A DNA stretch of 64,000 bases, from positions 137,155 through 201,154 of the forward strand of contig RQTK01000149.1 in the NCBI GenBank assembly GCA_003991915.1, given 5' to 3'. The stretch comes from Elysia chlorotica. Its lineage: Eukaryota > Mollusca > Gastropoda > Plakobranchidae. Position numbers and translations under genes: made by a program. Below, in pieces: positions 28,109 to 40,192 of the stretch. The notes beneath the pieces were generated by a model. That model saw only the letters and a list, made by a program, of their open reading frames with translations, ran no database searches and was not told where the DNA came from. Every line of letters begins with the position of its first letter. The first letter of the stretch is position 1.

Positions 28109-28110
28109 GA
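27892..28110. repeat. (GA)n and (GT)n(GA)n tracts
   Basis: (GA)n at about 27896-27935, and (GT)n followed by (GA)n at about 28072-28108. Confidence 0.93.
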
Positions 28111-28233
28111 AGGAATGCAGGATGAAAAGATACGGCTGTTACATCCCCAGACATGCTCAGAATTTCCTCATAAAGAACAGCTGGGCTTACCTGGATAGAG
28201 TCATTCTGTATGCTACATGTGTACAGACAATCT

Positions 28234-28334
28234 GGGGGGGGGGGGGGGGGGGTTTTTGGTTTATAACTTCTTTTTTACACAGCTGTTGCTGTTGGCTACA
28301 GTGTGGCGTGGAGACTGCGGGGGGGGGGGGGGGG
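28234..28334. repeat. Two poly-G tracts
   Basis: 19 consecutive G at 28234-28252 and 16 consecutive G at 28319-28334, 66 bases apart. Such tracts can form G-quadruplexes. The exact lengths are sensitive to sequencing error. Confidence 0.9.
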
Positions 28335-28801
28335 TCTTGCAGCTATTAAACACTTTTTACAAAGCTTGTCGCAAAAAGAAGCTTAAAATTTAGCCTATTT
28401 TCGCACGCGTGAGAGTGTTATAAACAAAAAAATGATTTTCTGCTTTTTAGAATTTCAAACCGATTAGAGTGTCTGAAAAACGTGACACTTTTTGATATGG
28501 GTTTGACAAAAAACCTTTAACATCAGCCCCGTTGATCTCTACTTTATATAATATAATTTTGTTTAGTTTAGAGAATTAAGAAGTTTCAAGCTGTGTATTC
28601 TCCACCACAACATTTTGAATTTATACCCTATCTGGCACTTTAGCATTCGTGACTATAAATTTGTTAATGGGCATTTTAGCGAAATTCAGTCCACCCATGT
28701 TCATCCACAAGCATAACATTTCCCTTTTCTTAATTGTCACAATAAAAAAAAACGTTTTAATAATGCACTCAATATTCTTTCAATTAACCCTCTCTTACAG
28801 A
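28335..28801. other. AT-rich intergenic DNA
   Basis: No gene or repeat recognised. Confidence 0.55.
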
Positions 28802-29102
28802 ATAAACAACTTTCAATAGTTATCTTTAGACAATACTCTGTAGACTTTAGCCAGTACAGATTATTTCTGTTCTCATCTACAACACGCTCAGACCATGCCT
28901 ATAAACATAAAACCACAGCGGGGAAATTCCAGTTCTGTGTGCAACTGGTCTAACAAGGATTAAACAACTTTCAATAGTTATCTTTAGACAGGTCTCTGTA
29001 AACCTTAGCCAATACGGATTATTTCCGTTGCTCAGGCCATGCCTATAAACATAAAACCACCGCGGGGAAATTCAAGTTCTGTAACTGGTCTAACAACGAT
29101 TA
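28802..29102. repeat. Tandem duplication, about 159-bp period, two copies
   Basis: TAAACAACTTTCAATAGTTA, ATGCCTATAAACATAAAACC, GCGGGGAAATTC and CTGGTCTAACAA occur in order at 28803-28960 and 28962-29099. The second copy is shorter by small deletions. Confidence 0.92.
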
Positions 29103-30080
29103 ATCCAAATTTGTGGAATTCCTCGAAAACCAAACCCTATTACTTTCCACAAATCGCAGTTGCACCATTGCAAAATATTTCCTTCAATTTACGTCGATTA
29201 TATACATTAGCAATCATGAATCCAAGTTTTCGAATTCCACGAGAAAACAATTTTTCTATATCTTATGCAACTATGCACTCATTGCAACTGTTGCCTACGA
29301 CTCACTCCATTAGCGAATACATGAATGTAACTACAATGTTAACTCATTACACACTCACACTTCTCTCCCCGTGAGACTGTGAACTGTGGAGGTACTAGCC
29401 CAAGGTGAGCACTCTCTAACACTCAGTCTGACTGACAGAACCAGGGTCTGCCAGAACCATTCGACACCTGAGCCCCTCATTAAAACATCAGCCACTTCTG
29501 CTCATAGCTCAGCTAGACAGCTACATTCCTCTGATGCCACCCTCTCTTCAACCCCCCCCCCCTCCCCCCAGATACCATTATCACCCTTCCAGTTCCCCCT
29601 CCCCCCTACCCAATGTAGCCTATATAGTGCTAAAGGTGGACATTAGGCAACAAAACAAACAAACAAACCCCTCACCACTAATCGTATTTTTTTACGTACA
29701 AAGATCAGATACCCTTCATCATTTCTGTTGTACATCTTTCCCTTTTATTTCCCCAGGAACCATTATCCTCTATCACCCTTAGAGTAGCGGTATCTTCCTT
29801 GTGTCCATGCATCCCTCATCAGCATTTGATTACACATCAATGCACTGGTCATGTTTCTCTCGCCTGTTCAAGCCATGCAACAAACACACCTCCCCCGCAA
29901 ACAGATGCAGTGAGCTAGCTAGTAGTCCTCCATGCAAGCCATTAAAATATTATCCTAGATCTATCTTATACAAATCCCCAGAGCTCAGACTTAATTTTTT
30001 AATAGCGATACTTGACGTTGGAGATTATAACAACGTTTTAAGAAAATTTAATTTATTGAACTAAATTTATCCTCTTGTTT
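29103..30080. other. Intergenic DNA, no gene recognised
   Basis: Open frames of 80-111 codons on the plus strand (29039-30064) have no domain, no strong start context and biased composition. A C-rich run lies at about 29550-29570. Confidence 0.5.
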
Positions 30081-30091
30081 CACTATCACCT

Positions 30092-32397
<2,306 letters not shown>

Positions 32398-32435
32398 AAA
32401 GGGAGGGGAGAGAACTCATGCCCTGCTCTCATGTC

Positions 32436-32531
32436 GTAAGTACAACGTCACAGCAGCACATAACTGGTAGTAAATCTTCTTATCCGAATATCTAAAAGTG
32501 AGTCGCAATGTTATTACAACGTTGTACTTAC
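32436..32531. mobile_element. MITE-like element, complete-looking copy (96 bp)
   Basis: It starts GTAAGTACAACGTCAC and ends ACAACGTTGTACTTAC, so 13 terminal bases (GTAAGTACAACGT) are a perfect inverted repeat. The interior has CTTCTTATCCGAAT, the complement of the GCGAATAAGAAG motif in other copies. Non-coding. No convincing target-site duplication is visible. Related fragments lie at 0.87, 12.1, 18.3, 18.6 and 38.2 kb. Confidence 0.65.
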
Positions 32532-33136
32532 ACCCTGTTGACTGGGTGGAGTCTAAAATCAAGTCAGGCTCACACACTGGGAGTCCAGCATAAGTTTTTA
32601 CTAGATCAAGAGGGACGCTGACTATACCCACAGTAACAAAGATTTGTGATCTTCTCATATGGACTTATTTTAAAGGTAAATCGGTGTTGCTCATTGGTAC
32701 GGAAAAGTTTCAGTTTCACACTTTATATTTTTACGGCAGACGTTTATCATTAAATAAGTACGCTGGTTTGATAGTAAATATAGGGCCAGTTGTCTTATTT
32801 TCTAAGACTAAAAATCAAAGGCACACAAAATACGTCCTTACCCATTTTAACTCCCCTGAAGACTTCACAACTCAACAAAAAATAGGTTATTACCTGATCT
32901 TTGGTGTAATTATTAAGGCATAAGTTATCAGCTAAAATATTGACACTCTTTGCAAAATCAGCAAAATTAATGTTGATTTATTTATTGTCTAAAACCTAAT
33001 TTTGCTCCTTTCTATAACGTGATAAAGCAACATTCGGAAAAAAAATTGTCAACCATGTAGGAAATACCAAACGAAATCCGATAAACTAAATAACACAAAC
33101 AATGTCCTCAACAACAGGAATAGGCATAAAAATAAT
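32532..33136. other. AT-rich DNA upstream of the ATG repeat
   Basis: A 79-codon plus frame at 32684-32923 shows no motif. No gene recognised. Confidence 0.5.
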
Positions 33137-33304
<168 letters not shown>

Positions 33305-33714
33305 GTATAAAACAGAGACCAACGAAAAAATTGAAACTTAGTTATTAGAAATTAAGATATATTCATGCATTTTAGAGGAAACAAAATTTGTATTTTTTCA
33401 TTTTACTTGGGTGTTTTGCAACGGTATCATTATACAGAAAGGGGCAAATGATAATTTTAAGTTACCTATAGTAAAAGTGTGTAAACAAACATATCGCAAA
33501 AGCTGTCAGAAGATACCTGAATGTTACATTTTATATTTGTAATATACACGTCGGCCCTATGGAAGATTTTTCGAAGAAACTTTGCAGCATGCTTCTCAAA
33601 AGTTGTTGAAAATTATCTTTTTGTTAAATGCGACTATTCCAATATTATTTTCACATACAAATGAAAGAAGTATTTAAGAATTTTTTAAATGTCTTTTATT
33701 GATATAACATTCCA

Positions 33715-33737
33715 TTCTGTGTTTCTGGTTCCTCCAG
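33715..33737 (+). other. Candidate 3' splice site before the lectin start
   Basis: TTCTGTGTTTCTGGTTCCTC followed by CAG is a pyrimidine-rich tract ending in AG six bases before the ATG pair at 33743. This fits a 5' UTR intron whose upstream exon is not identifiable. It is the reason the start at 33743 is preferred over the in-frame ATG at 33689, which would lie inside the intron. Confidence 0.55.
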
Positions 33738-33742
33738 ACATA

Positions 33743-34903
33743 ATGATGAGTTACAAGTTCGCCTTGATTTTCTGCCTTATCACGCCACTTCTCTTCCTGG
33801 GAGATGTCGCAGGGGGACCACTGCCTGGCCCAGCCATCCGTATCATTCTCGACGCAGGACTGGACAGCACGGCTGTGGTTAGGTCTCACTCTGTGGTGTG
33901 TACCCTGAATCCCACTCTAACCTCTTTGGAGAAGGTCACGGCCTTGACCTTGTACGGCTCTAAATCTTTCGGTGCTGCAGGTCAGTTCGACCCTCTTGCG
34001 ACCTTTGACCTCTGGACTCTCGGAGCCCGGGCTCTGGGTGGCTTGAGCGGAGCTGATGTGAATGTATTCGGGCAGATCGGGGGGATAGGGGATACCGGGA
34101 TAGGAGGAGGAAGGGATCCGCCCGTCTCACAGCTAGGGATCTCCTGGATCCCCCAGCTCGCCGACAGCCCCAGGCAGTACAAGTGCGTGGCTAACGGGCT
34201 GGACAGAGTAGGGCGTGCTGTTACGATCTCCATCACAACTTCCACCGCTTCCACAGGCATGTCTTCATCTGCCACCACCACCACCACGTCGGATCTCGGC
34301 ACTTCAGACAACCCGCAGAACAACTCTTCATCTACTGGACTCGCGATCACAGATTCAATACAGCGAAACCTGAGTTCTAGAATGGATTCGATCCAAGATG
34401 CTGTGGGCTACATTGGGGAACAGCTGGAGAACTACACTTCGATCATTCTGCGACGCCAAGAACTGATCCTCAAGGGGCTCAGATTTGCGCGATTTGCACC
34501 CTCCCTGGATACGTTTGACGTCTCTAGCGAGTTTGAAGGGAGGCGATACTTTGTCAGCAAGACCGTGGCTCCTTTCGATATTCGGACAGCCGACCTCCGG
34601 TGCGAAGTGATGGGAGGGTATCTTCTTGAGATAGAGAACAAGGCGGAATATGACTTCGTTTTCAGTTTTGTAAAGGGAGTGGGCGGCGACAATTTCTTCA
34701 CTGGAGCAAATGACATTACTAATGAGGGAGTGTGGACTTATTGGCATAGCGGTCAAACTGTGAAATATCCTAACTGGCATCCAGGACAGCCCAACAATTA
34801 CAACGGAAACGAAGATTGCATGGAAATGAGAATCAGTGTTAATGCGAGCAACGACTGGCACTGCACCGCAGGTGCGAAGTTTGTTTGTGAGGTTCCAATT
34901 TAA
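33743..34903 (+). CDS. Secreted Ig-like plus C-type lectin protein (CREP-like)
   Basis: A 386-residue secreted protein, probably a soluble pattern-recognition lectin of gastropod plasma. The start at 33743 gives a signal peptide (MMSYKFALIFCLITPLLFLG) cut near residues 24-25. Residues about 31-165 are Ig-like: Cys53 (SVVCTL) pairs with Cys148 in YKCVAN. The loop between them is long and Gly-rich, and the usual core Trp is not evident. Residues 165-200 are a Ser/Thr-rich linker with an NNSS glycosylation site. Residues 204-247 look helical or coiled-coil. Residues 265-386 are a C-type lectin domain with four Cys (287, 359, 374, 382). QPN (349-351) sits where EPN or QPD sets sugar preference, with Glu358 and Asn370-Asp371 (NDWHC) as likely calcium ligands. 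All of it lies in one GC-richer exon. Domain order matches gastropod CREP proteins (family knowledge). Ligand and immune role are inference. Confidence 0.9.
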   Translation: MMSYKFALIFCLITPLLFLGDVAGGPLPGPAIRIILDAGLDSTAVVRSHSVVCTLNPTLTSLEKVTALTLYGSKSFGAAGQFDPLATFDLWTLGARALGGLSGADVNVFGQIGGIGDTGIGGGRDPPVSQLGISWIPQLADSPRQYKCVANGLDRVGRAVTISITTSTASTGMSSSATTTTTSDLGTSDNPQNNSSSTGLAITDSIQRNLSSRMDSIQDAVGYIGEQLENYTSIILRRQELILKGLRFARFAPSLDTFDVSSEFEGRRYFVSKTVAPFDIRTADLRCEVMGGYLLEIENKAEYDFVFSFVKGVGGDNFFTGANDITNEGVWTYWHSGQTVKYPNWHPGQPNNYNGNEDCMEMRISVNASNDWHCTAGAKFVCEVPI

Positions 34904-35085
34904 GATCATCATCATTGTGGAGGTTTGTGCTGATTGGCGTTGATGACCATGAACCTAGATATTTCTCAGTCCTCGTATTTCACAGACAGCCTTTGCCTCC
35001 ACTAATCTATCTCCCTTGCTGACTCTCTGTCTGCTCCTCGCTCTCTTCGGTAACTCGTAAATTTCAAATTTAATTTGCATGTAGG

Positions 35086-35091
35086 AATAAA
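35086..35091 (+). terminator. Polyadenylation signal of the lectin gene
   Basis: AATAAA lies 183 bases after the stop codon and is the first canonical hexamer downstream. No templated poly-A tract follows, which argues against a young retrocopy. Confidence 0.6.
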
Positions 35092-35504
35092 TTTTGCCTG
35101 GGCACAAGCAAAATCTCGTTTTTCTGTTCTTTGAAACAAGGTCCTATATTCAAACGTTCTTTCGATATAGTATTCAGTAACACATGTCATGTAAAACATG
35201 TTTAAAAATTCTGCGATGAGGACGGTGTTGGCAGAGTTTCGGTATATCGCATGATGTAAGCATTCATTATTTTAAAAACAAAGAAAAGATCAGAAAAAGG
35301 CACCTCGCTGTCTCAAGTCTCCTTTTTGGGTTTTAATCATCTGTTTGAGGCGTAAGTTTTTTTTGTTCTCTGTTTGTTTTTGTTTATGTGCTAGGTGTGT
35401 TTAGGTGGAGTTGGGATGGGGGAGTTAGCCTTCGATTATACGATTTCACTAGACTTACGGCGCCATCATGACTGACATAGAGTATTCGATTGGCAAATTA
35501 TATA
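35092..35504. other. Intergenic DNA downstream of the lectin gene
   Basis: No gene recognised. T-rich and G/T-rich patches near 35345-35420. Confidence 0.5.
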
Positions 35505-35993
35505 AATATCGAATGTAGGAGATGATAGGTTCTACTGGTTGTCTTTGACTTATTTTAAAAAGGAGGTTAATTATTCAAAAAATATCTATCAACTGAGGCA
35601 AAATATCACTATATGTTTGCGTTTAAAATTTGTGTAAAGTTAAAAGAATAAATATGATTTGGCTACCTCGTTCTGTTTTATGTTCATCCCTTATTTACTC
35701 AATATGAATTCAGTTCACTAACTTAACATGCTTATTGAAAAAAATACCAAATATCAAATATAGGAGATGATATGTTCTACTGGTTGTCTTCGACTTATTT
35801 TAAAAAGGAGGTTAATTGTTTTAAAAATCTGTCAACTGAAGCAAAATATCCCTAATATGTTTGCGTTTGGATTTTGAGTTAAAAGAATAAATAATTATAG
35901 TTTGACTTCCTCGTTCTGTTTCGTGTTTATCCCTTATTTACCCAATATGAATTCAGTTCACTAACTTAACATGCTTATTGAAAAAAATACCTT
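35505..35993. repeat. Tandem duplication, about 244-bp period, two copies
   Basis: The first copy runs from AAATATCGAATGTAGGAGAT to CTTATTGAAAAAAATACC at about 35748, and the second from there to about 35991. Shared landmarks include CTACTGGTTGTCTT, AAAAAGGAGGTTAATT and CAATATGAATTCAGTTCAC. Substitutions are scattered, so it is not very recent. Confidence 0.95.
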
Positions 35994-36182
35994 TACATCG
36001 TGTGTGTTGTCATGCTAAAGAAGTTTTGACGGTCAACCATATATTTTATTTAGTGGTGCAGACTCAGCCAAAAACACATAATACTTTAACATTACCAGCC
36101 GTTCCATAAATATCATTTTTGTTTTAAATTATTTTGGGGGATGGAAGCTCTTTTAAAAGGAATAATAATAACTAGCCAATGC
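35994..36182. other. Short intergenic spacer
   Basis: Nothing recognised. Confidence 0.4.
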
Positions 36183-37068
36183 CCTGTTCATCGAACAGGT
36201 AAGATTTGTTAGCAGTTACATNATTATACACATATATATATATAAAATTGTCTTCGTCTCAAACTTAGACATGCGATCAAATCCAAACCGCTCGAACCTA
36301 AGATCCCAAATTTTACAATAAAATTACAATTGAGCCAGAGAAGATTTATGAGTCATAAAACTAATAACATCAACGCCTAACAAGGCGTCCAAGGATAGAT
36401 TTTTGGACGCCTTGACGCCTAATCGATTTTTAATTAATCAATGTTATCAACTATAATTACCAATCAACCTTATTTTCACCGCGACTACCGGTCGGAAATC
36501 TATTGAATAGTTATAGAAAAAAAGAGGTGTGTTAAACAGTAAAAAGTAAAAAAAAAATTCACACACGTATTGATTGTAAGGTAAATGGAAATTTTTATCA
36601 AATTTTAACGTTTTTAATTCTGTATTTTTGGTTGGGTTTTTGTTTGTTTTATTTTGTGAGACTTTTCCGACATAATTAACCCATAGATTGGCAAGGATAT
36701 AACCTACTAGGCCTAGGCCTATCTGAGTGTAGATCTAGATCTAAATAGACATAATATTTTGTACTTATTCTTTTTGGGAATAGAATGCTCATTTCGTGCC
36801 CGATCCCGAATGACTCTCAATGTAGTCATGCTCATTGAATACGATTGCGCTTAATGATTTTTCCGTTCAAAGACGTGGGGTACGTTAGTTAGCAGTTACA
36901 ATTACACAGACAATAGTAAAAAACTTACTGATTAGTTCAGCACTTCTGAGTAGACGACGTCATTTGAAAGATGGAGTTGTACTGTCTTACATTTTATAAA
37001 AAAATGTTTGCTAATCAGTAAGTTTTTCTATTGTTTGTGCACATGTAACTGCTAACAAATCTTACCAT
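36183..37068. mobile_element. Nested inverted-repeat region, possible DNA-transposon remnant
   Basis: GGTAAGATTTGTTAGCAGTT plus ACA at about 36200-36223 is the reverse complement of 37046-37068. Just inside, TTAGCAGTTACAATTACACA continuing to CTTACTGATT (36888-36930) pairs with 37014-37056. A small palindrome CCTGTTCATCGAACAGG sits at the left edge (36183-36199). The outer pair could be terminal inverted repeats of an element of about 870 bp without coding capacity. One N (36222) lies in the left arm. Confidence 0.5.
36381..36414. repeat. Perfect 12-bp stem-loop
   Basis: CAAGGCGTCCAA, a 10-base loop, then TTGGACGCCTTG. The flanks ACGCCTAA before and ACGCCTAA after the hairpin are a direct repeat. 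It lies inside the nested inverted-repeat region. Confidence 0.9.
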
Positions 37069-37097
37069 AATAATAATAATAATAATATTAATAATAT

Positions 37098-37360
37098 TAG
37101 TGTGGCTCAATCGGAAGGGTTTCGGTTCGAGACCCCAAATCGGACGGAGTTTATTTGTCTGATTTCGCCCCCCTTTTGGTTGGGATGGTGTCAGTATAAA
37201 CACATGTATAGGCGACTAAGGCAGGAGTCCTGGTAGCCCCACGCTGTCTCTGCGTGGGATCAGGTAAAATTGTCAGACGTTACTATTGGGATCTTTTCAC
37301 GAGATACTCTTGCCGCTGACGTAAGACGTTAAGACACCAACCCACTCAATCACCCAGCCT
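37098..37360 (+). mobile_element. tRNA-derived SINE, family A
   Basis: Head GTGGCTCAATCGGAAGGGTT and GTTTCGGTTCGAGACCCC (B box). Body TTATTTGTCTGATTTCG, GGATGGTGTCAGTATAAAC, CACGCTGTCTCTGCGTGG and AAAATTGTCAGACGTTAC. Tail CTGACGTAAGACGTTAAGAC then ACCAACCCACTCAATCA. It follows an (AAT)n-like tract at about 37067-37090. Confidence 0.82.
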
Positions 37361-37818
37361 GTAGACTGAGTACGTAAAGGATATTTGATGGGGTCATTTA
37401 ATTTCATCAAGTGATGAAGGATGTCATACGGTAGAAAAATCGTCGGAATTTTTTAGCCTATATTTTTTTTCTTTCACAACCCTTCCGAACCTTTGACTGC
37501 CTTAAGATTAGTTGTTGAATGTTGAACAGTGTACACGCTACGACAAGGTAATCAGTGAGAAAGAAGGAACAATTTTTACAATTACATTGCATTCAGTTTT
37601 ACAGAAAGTGTCGCTAACAATGGTTGTACCTAGTAGCAAATTGACTCTATCTCTACCTGATTCCCTGGTGGATTGTTTTTCTTTCTTTCTATCTCACCCT
37701 CTTTCTTTCTGTCACTCTTTTGCTCTTTTTCAATAAATTTACTTTTTTCTCTCCCTCTTTTCTTCACAACTTTCAAATGTCCTTCCATTACTGTCTCTCT
37801 TTTACCCAGTGATTTAAA
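37361..37818. other. Intergenic DNA
   Basis: A plus-strand 74-codon frame at 37512-37736 shows no recognised motif. Confidence 0.45.
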
Positions 37819-37829
37819 GAGAGAAGGAG

Positions 37830-37868
<39 letters not shown>

Positions 37869-37912
37869 GAGGAAGAGAGAGTGAGGGAGAGAGAGAGAGG
37901 GAGAGAGGGGGA
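37819..37912. repeat. GA-rich microsatellite
   Basis: (GA)n at about 37833-37865 with imperfect GA/GGGA extension. Confidence 0.93.
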
Positions 37913-38136
37913 GAAGCACTACTGATGCAAATGAAGTTAGAGAAAAGTAAAAAGAGACAAAAGGATTAAGATAGAAAGACAGGCACAATACTTATGATAG
38001 ATTAAGCAGTGGCCCCAGGGGCACTAACTCAGTTATATGTTTTTGTGACAAAATAAAAACCCATCCCAGAGATTATCTCTCTTTTCAAACAGAATCGGGG
38101 CAAAGGCGGATAGGGAGAGCAGAGCTGCTGGTCCTT

Positions 38137-38251
38137 GAGTCGTAAGTACAATGTTGTCGTAAGTTTACGACCCGACACATTTTATGACAATGTAAATAAG
38201 AACGCGTGAGACAAGTCGTATGCTTTCGAGACCTTGTACTTTCGACCCTTT
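38137..38251. mobile_element. MITE-like inverted-repeat element, diverged
   Basis: The left end GTCGTAAGTACAATGTTGTC and the right end GACAAGTCGTATGC followed by CTTGTACTTTCGACC are imperfect inverted repeats related to the termini at 32436-32531. Interior ATAAGAACGCG resembles the shared GCGAATAAGAAG motif. Confidence 0.5.
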
Positions 38252-38526
38252 ACTTCTGCCATAGGTGGGGCTGGGTCCTACCCCTTAGGCATATAATCTG
38301 CATCTTTACTTCACGTCCTAAATACTTAACATAAAAGGAAAAACATCACCAAAGAACGCTGAAATTGTTTTGTAAAAATGATCTTATTGATCAAATGATA
38401 CCAGTGGCTATCGTTTCATACTGCCATTTTTCTCTGGTTGATATGGCTTCTTCAAGGCCAAACTTCCTTGTGGGAGAGAAACTCTCGCCTTTTGTAACGA
38501 CTCTCAGGTTTCAGATAATTATCATT

Positions 38527-38755
38527 TTCGGTGACGGGCCCCAAAACTGACGTCTGACAAATGCAGACACAAAAGACAGTGCAGGAATACCATACCTCTT
38601 GTCTCAGTCAGTCACATTATTGCACCTACCCAACCGTTATGGGGCGTAATCCGACAAATAAATTTGCCATATCGTTGATTCGAACCGGGTATCTCCCGCT
38701 TGGTAGCCCACCGATCTACCACTTACGCCAACACCACGCCTTGTTTGTTCAAGGA
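38527..38755 (-). mobile_element. tRNA-derived SINE, family A
   Basis: Minus strand: GTAAGTGGTAGATCGGTGG (A box), CCCGGTTCGAATCAACG (B box), AAATTTATTTGTCGGATTAC, GGTTGGGTAGGTGC, GGTATTCCTGCACTGTC, TTTGTCAGACGTCAG and TTTGGGGCCCGTC. The 3' tail is missing or decayed. Confidence 0.82.
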
Positions 38756-39944
38756 CATCGCAATTAATGTTGAAATTGACAAAGCCTAGATCAGAAATTC
38801 TAACCATTAGTGGGCGGTATACATCTCAGTGGACACAACTTTAAATCAAAGGCCAGTTACAGGCAAATGTGATTTAGTTTCCTCCCATAATCATATCTAC
38901 TTCTTGGGGTATAGGCTTTATTTCTGGGAAATATGCACTGAAAACTCTTAAATGTTTTTGCTATTCTATTTCGTAAATTACTGGAATCTTTTTAGTGCCA
39001 TTCTAGTCCGATATTGATAAAACGGTTATTATAATACCACTAGATAGAATCTCTCGCTTTCAAGGGCATTACTGCATTACGTGGAATGATGGGATATGGG
39101 ATGGTTCTGAAAGTTCAGTTTTATTTCTAGGAATACAGTAGTATAAATATTTCACACATTTGTTTTTTCGCAGCCTTGATTGTTTCATATTGTGAAACGG
39201 GGCTGGAATGCACAGAAAATAACCAGAGCGAATGCCACAAATTATGCTTCACTACTGCTAATAAAATTAATTATAAAATTCTACGTAGGACATTATCTTT
39301 TTTCTTTGTTTCATTGTAAGTTGTCTACTGCTCAGAGTTTTCTATTATTGAAGAAACCGCAGCATTAAAAGAATAGTTAAGATAACTTTTCGTAATGGTA
39401 AAATTTAAATAATATCGAATTATTTAAAAAAAAAATGCTGGTAATTAAAACGTCTTCGAACATCATGCAAGGTATAGATCTTCGTGCATCAGATCGGTTG
39501 AAAATGGTACCTGTAGTTAATGCGTTTTTTTGCTGTGTGCTGCACAACACGACCACTGATTAGTGATTATAGCGATAATCTTTGTTGATAATATTCGGTG
39601 GTCGTCGTGGGCAGGTTCAGCTCTTTCTAGCATGTGTGAAGTAAAGGTCAAGGTCACCTGGCTGTTGGCACTAGTTTTGATAAACTCTAAGCTATAATAA
39701 AACAACAAATACAACAAAAACAAAATAAAATAAAAACAAAGGAAAAGCAAACAAAAAGATGTATTAAAATGTTTAACTAACACAGCGCCTAGAAAAACAA
39801 GAATAACGGTATAAAACGAAAAAAGGATGGAAAAAATACAAGAACACCAGCGTCTATGCGATACTTTCCCTGCCAAGACAAGACCAGGTAGGCTTAGCAT
39901 GAGAGAGGCAAGCACATGTCGGAATGTTCACCTCTGGAGTAATT
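38756..39944. other. AT-rich intergenic DNA
   Basis: A minus-strand 132-codon frame (39517-39915) is Phe/Leu-rich because of an A-rich tract and has no recognised domain. No gene called. Confidence 0.5.
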
Positions 39945-40150
39945 TACAGTGCATTAAGTGCACTCCTAGACGTTGAAATATGTTATTCTAAAAAAAAAAA
40001 CCAAAAACCAAAAACAAAACAGGGATAATCTTCGCTTTTATTTAAAATTGAAAAAGGTCAACATAGAGTAGTTTTTCTATGTTTAAATGGCACTTACCTC
40101 AAAATTTATACCATCAAGTTGTGGGTGATACGCCCTGGGTGTGTTCCAAT
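39945..40150 (+). repeat. Dispersed repeat shared with an intron of the reductase gene
   Basis: TTAAGTGCACTCCTAGACGTTGAA, then TCAACATAGAGTAGTTTTTC with TATGTT, then ACCATCAAGTTGTGGGTG and CCCTGGGTG align in the same order with 61110-61290. Divergence is moderate. The element type is unknown; no coding capacity. Confidence 0.75.
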
Positions 40151-40192
40151 TGTTTATCTCAAGCAGGGATCCGGATATTGAGAACTGCGTTG

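Noticed and set aside
33689-33742. Upstream in-frame ATG that would extend the lectin by 18 residues
   Set aside because: The extension is not signal-peptide-like and lies in a pyrimidine-rich tract ending in a good 3' splice site at 33737. The ATG at 33743 begins a clean signal peptide.
34355-34915. 186-codon minus-strand frame opposite the lectin
   Set aside because: Shadow of the real coding strand; no domain.
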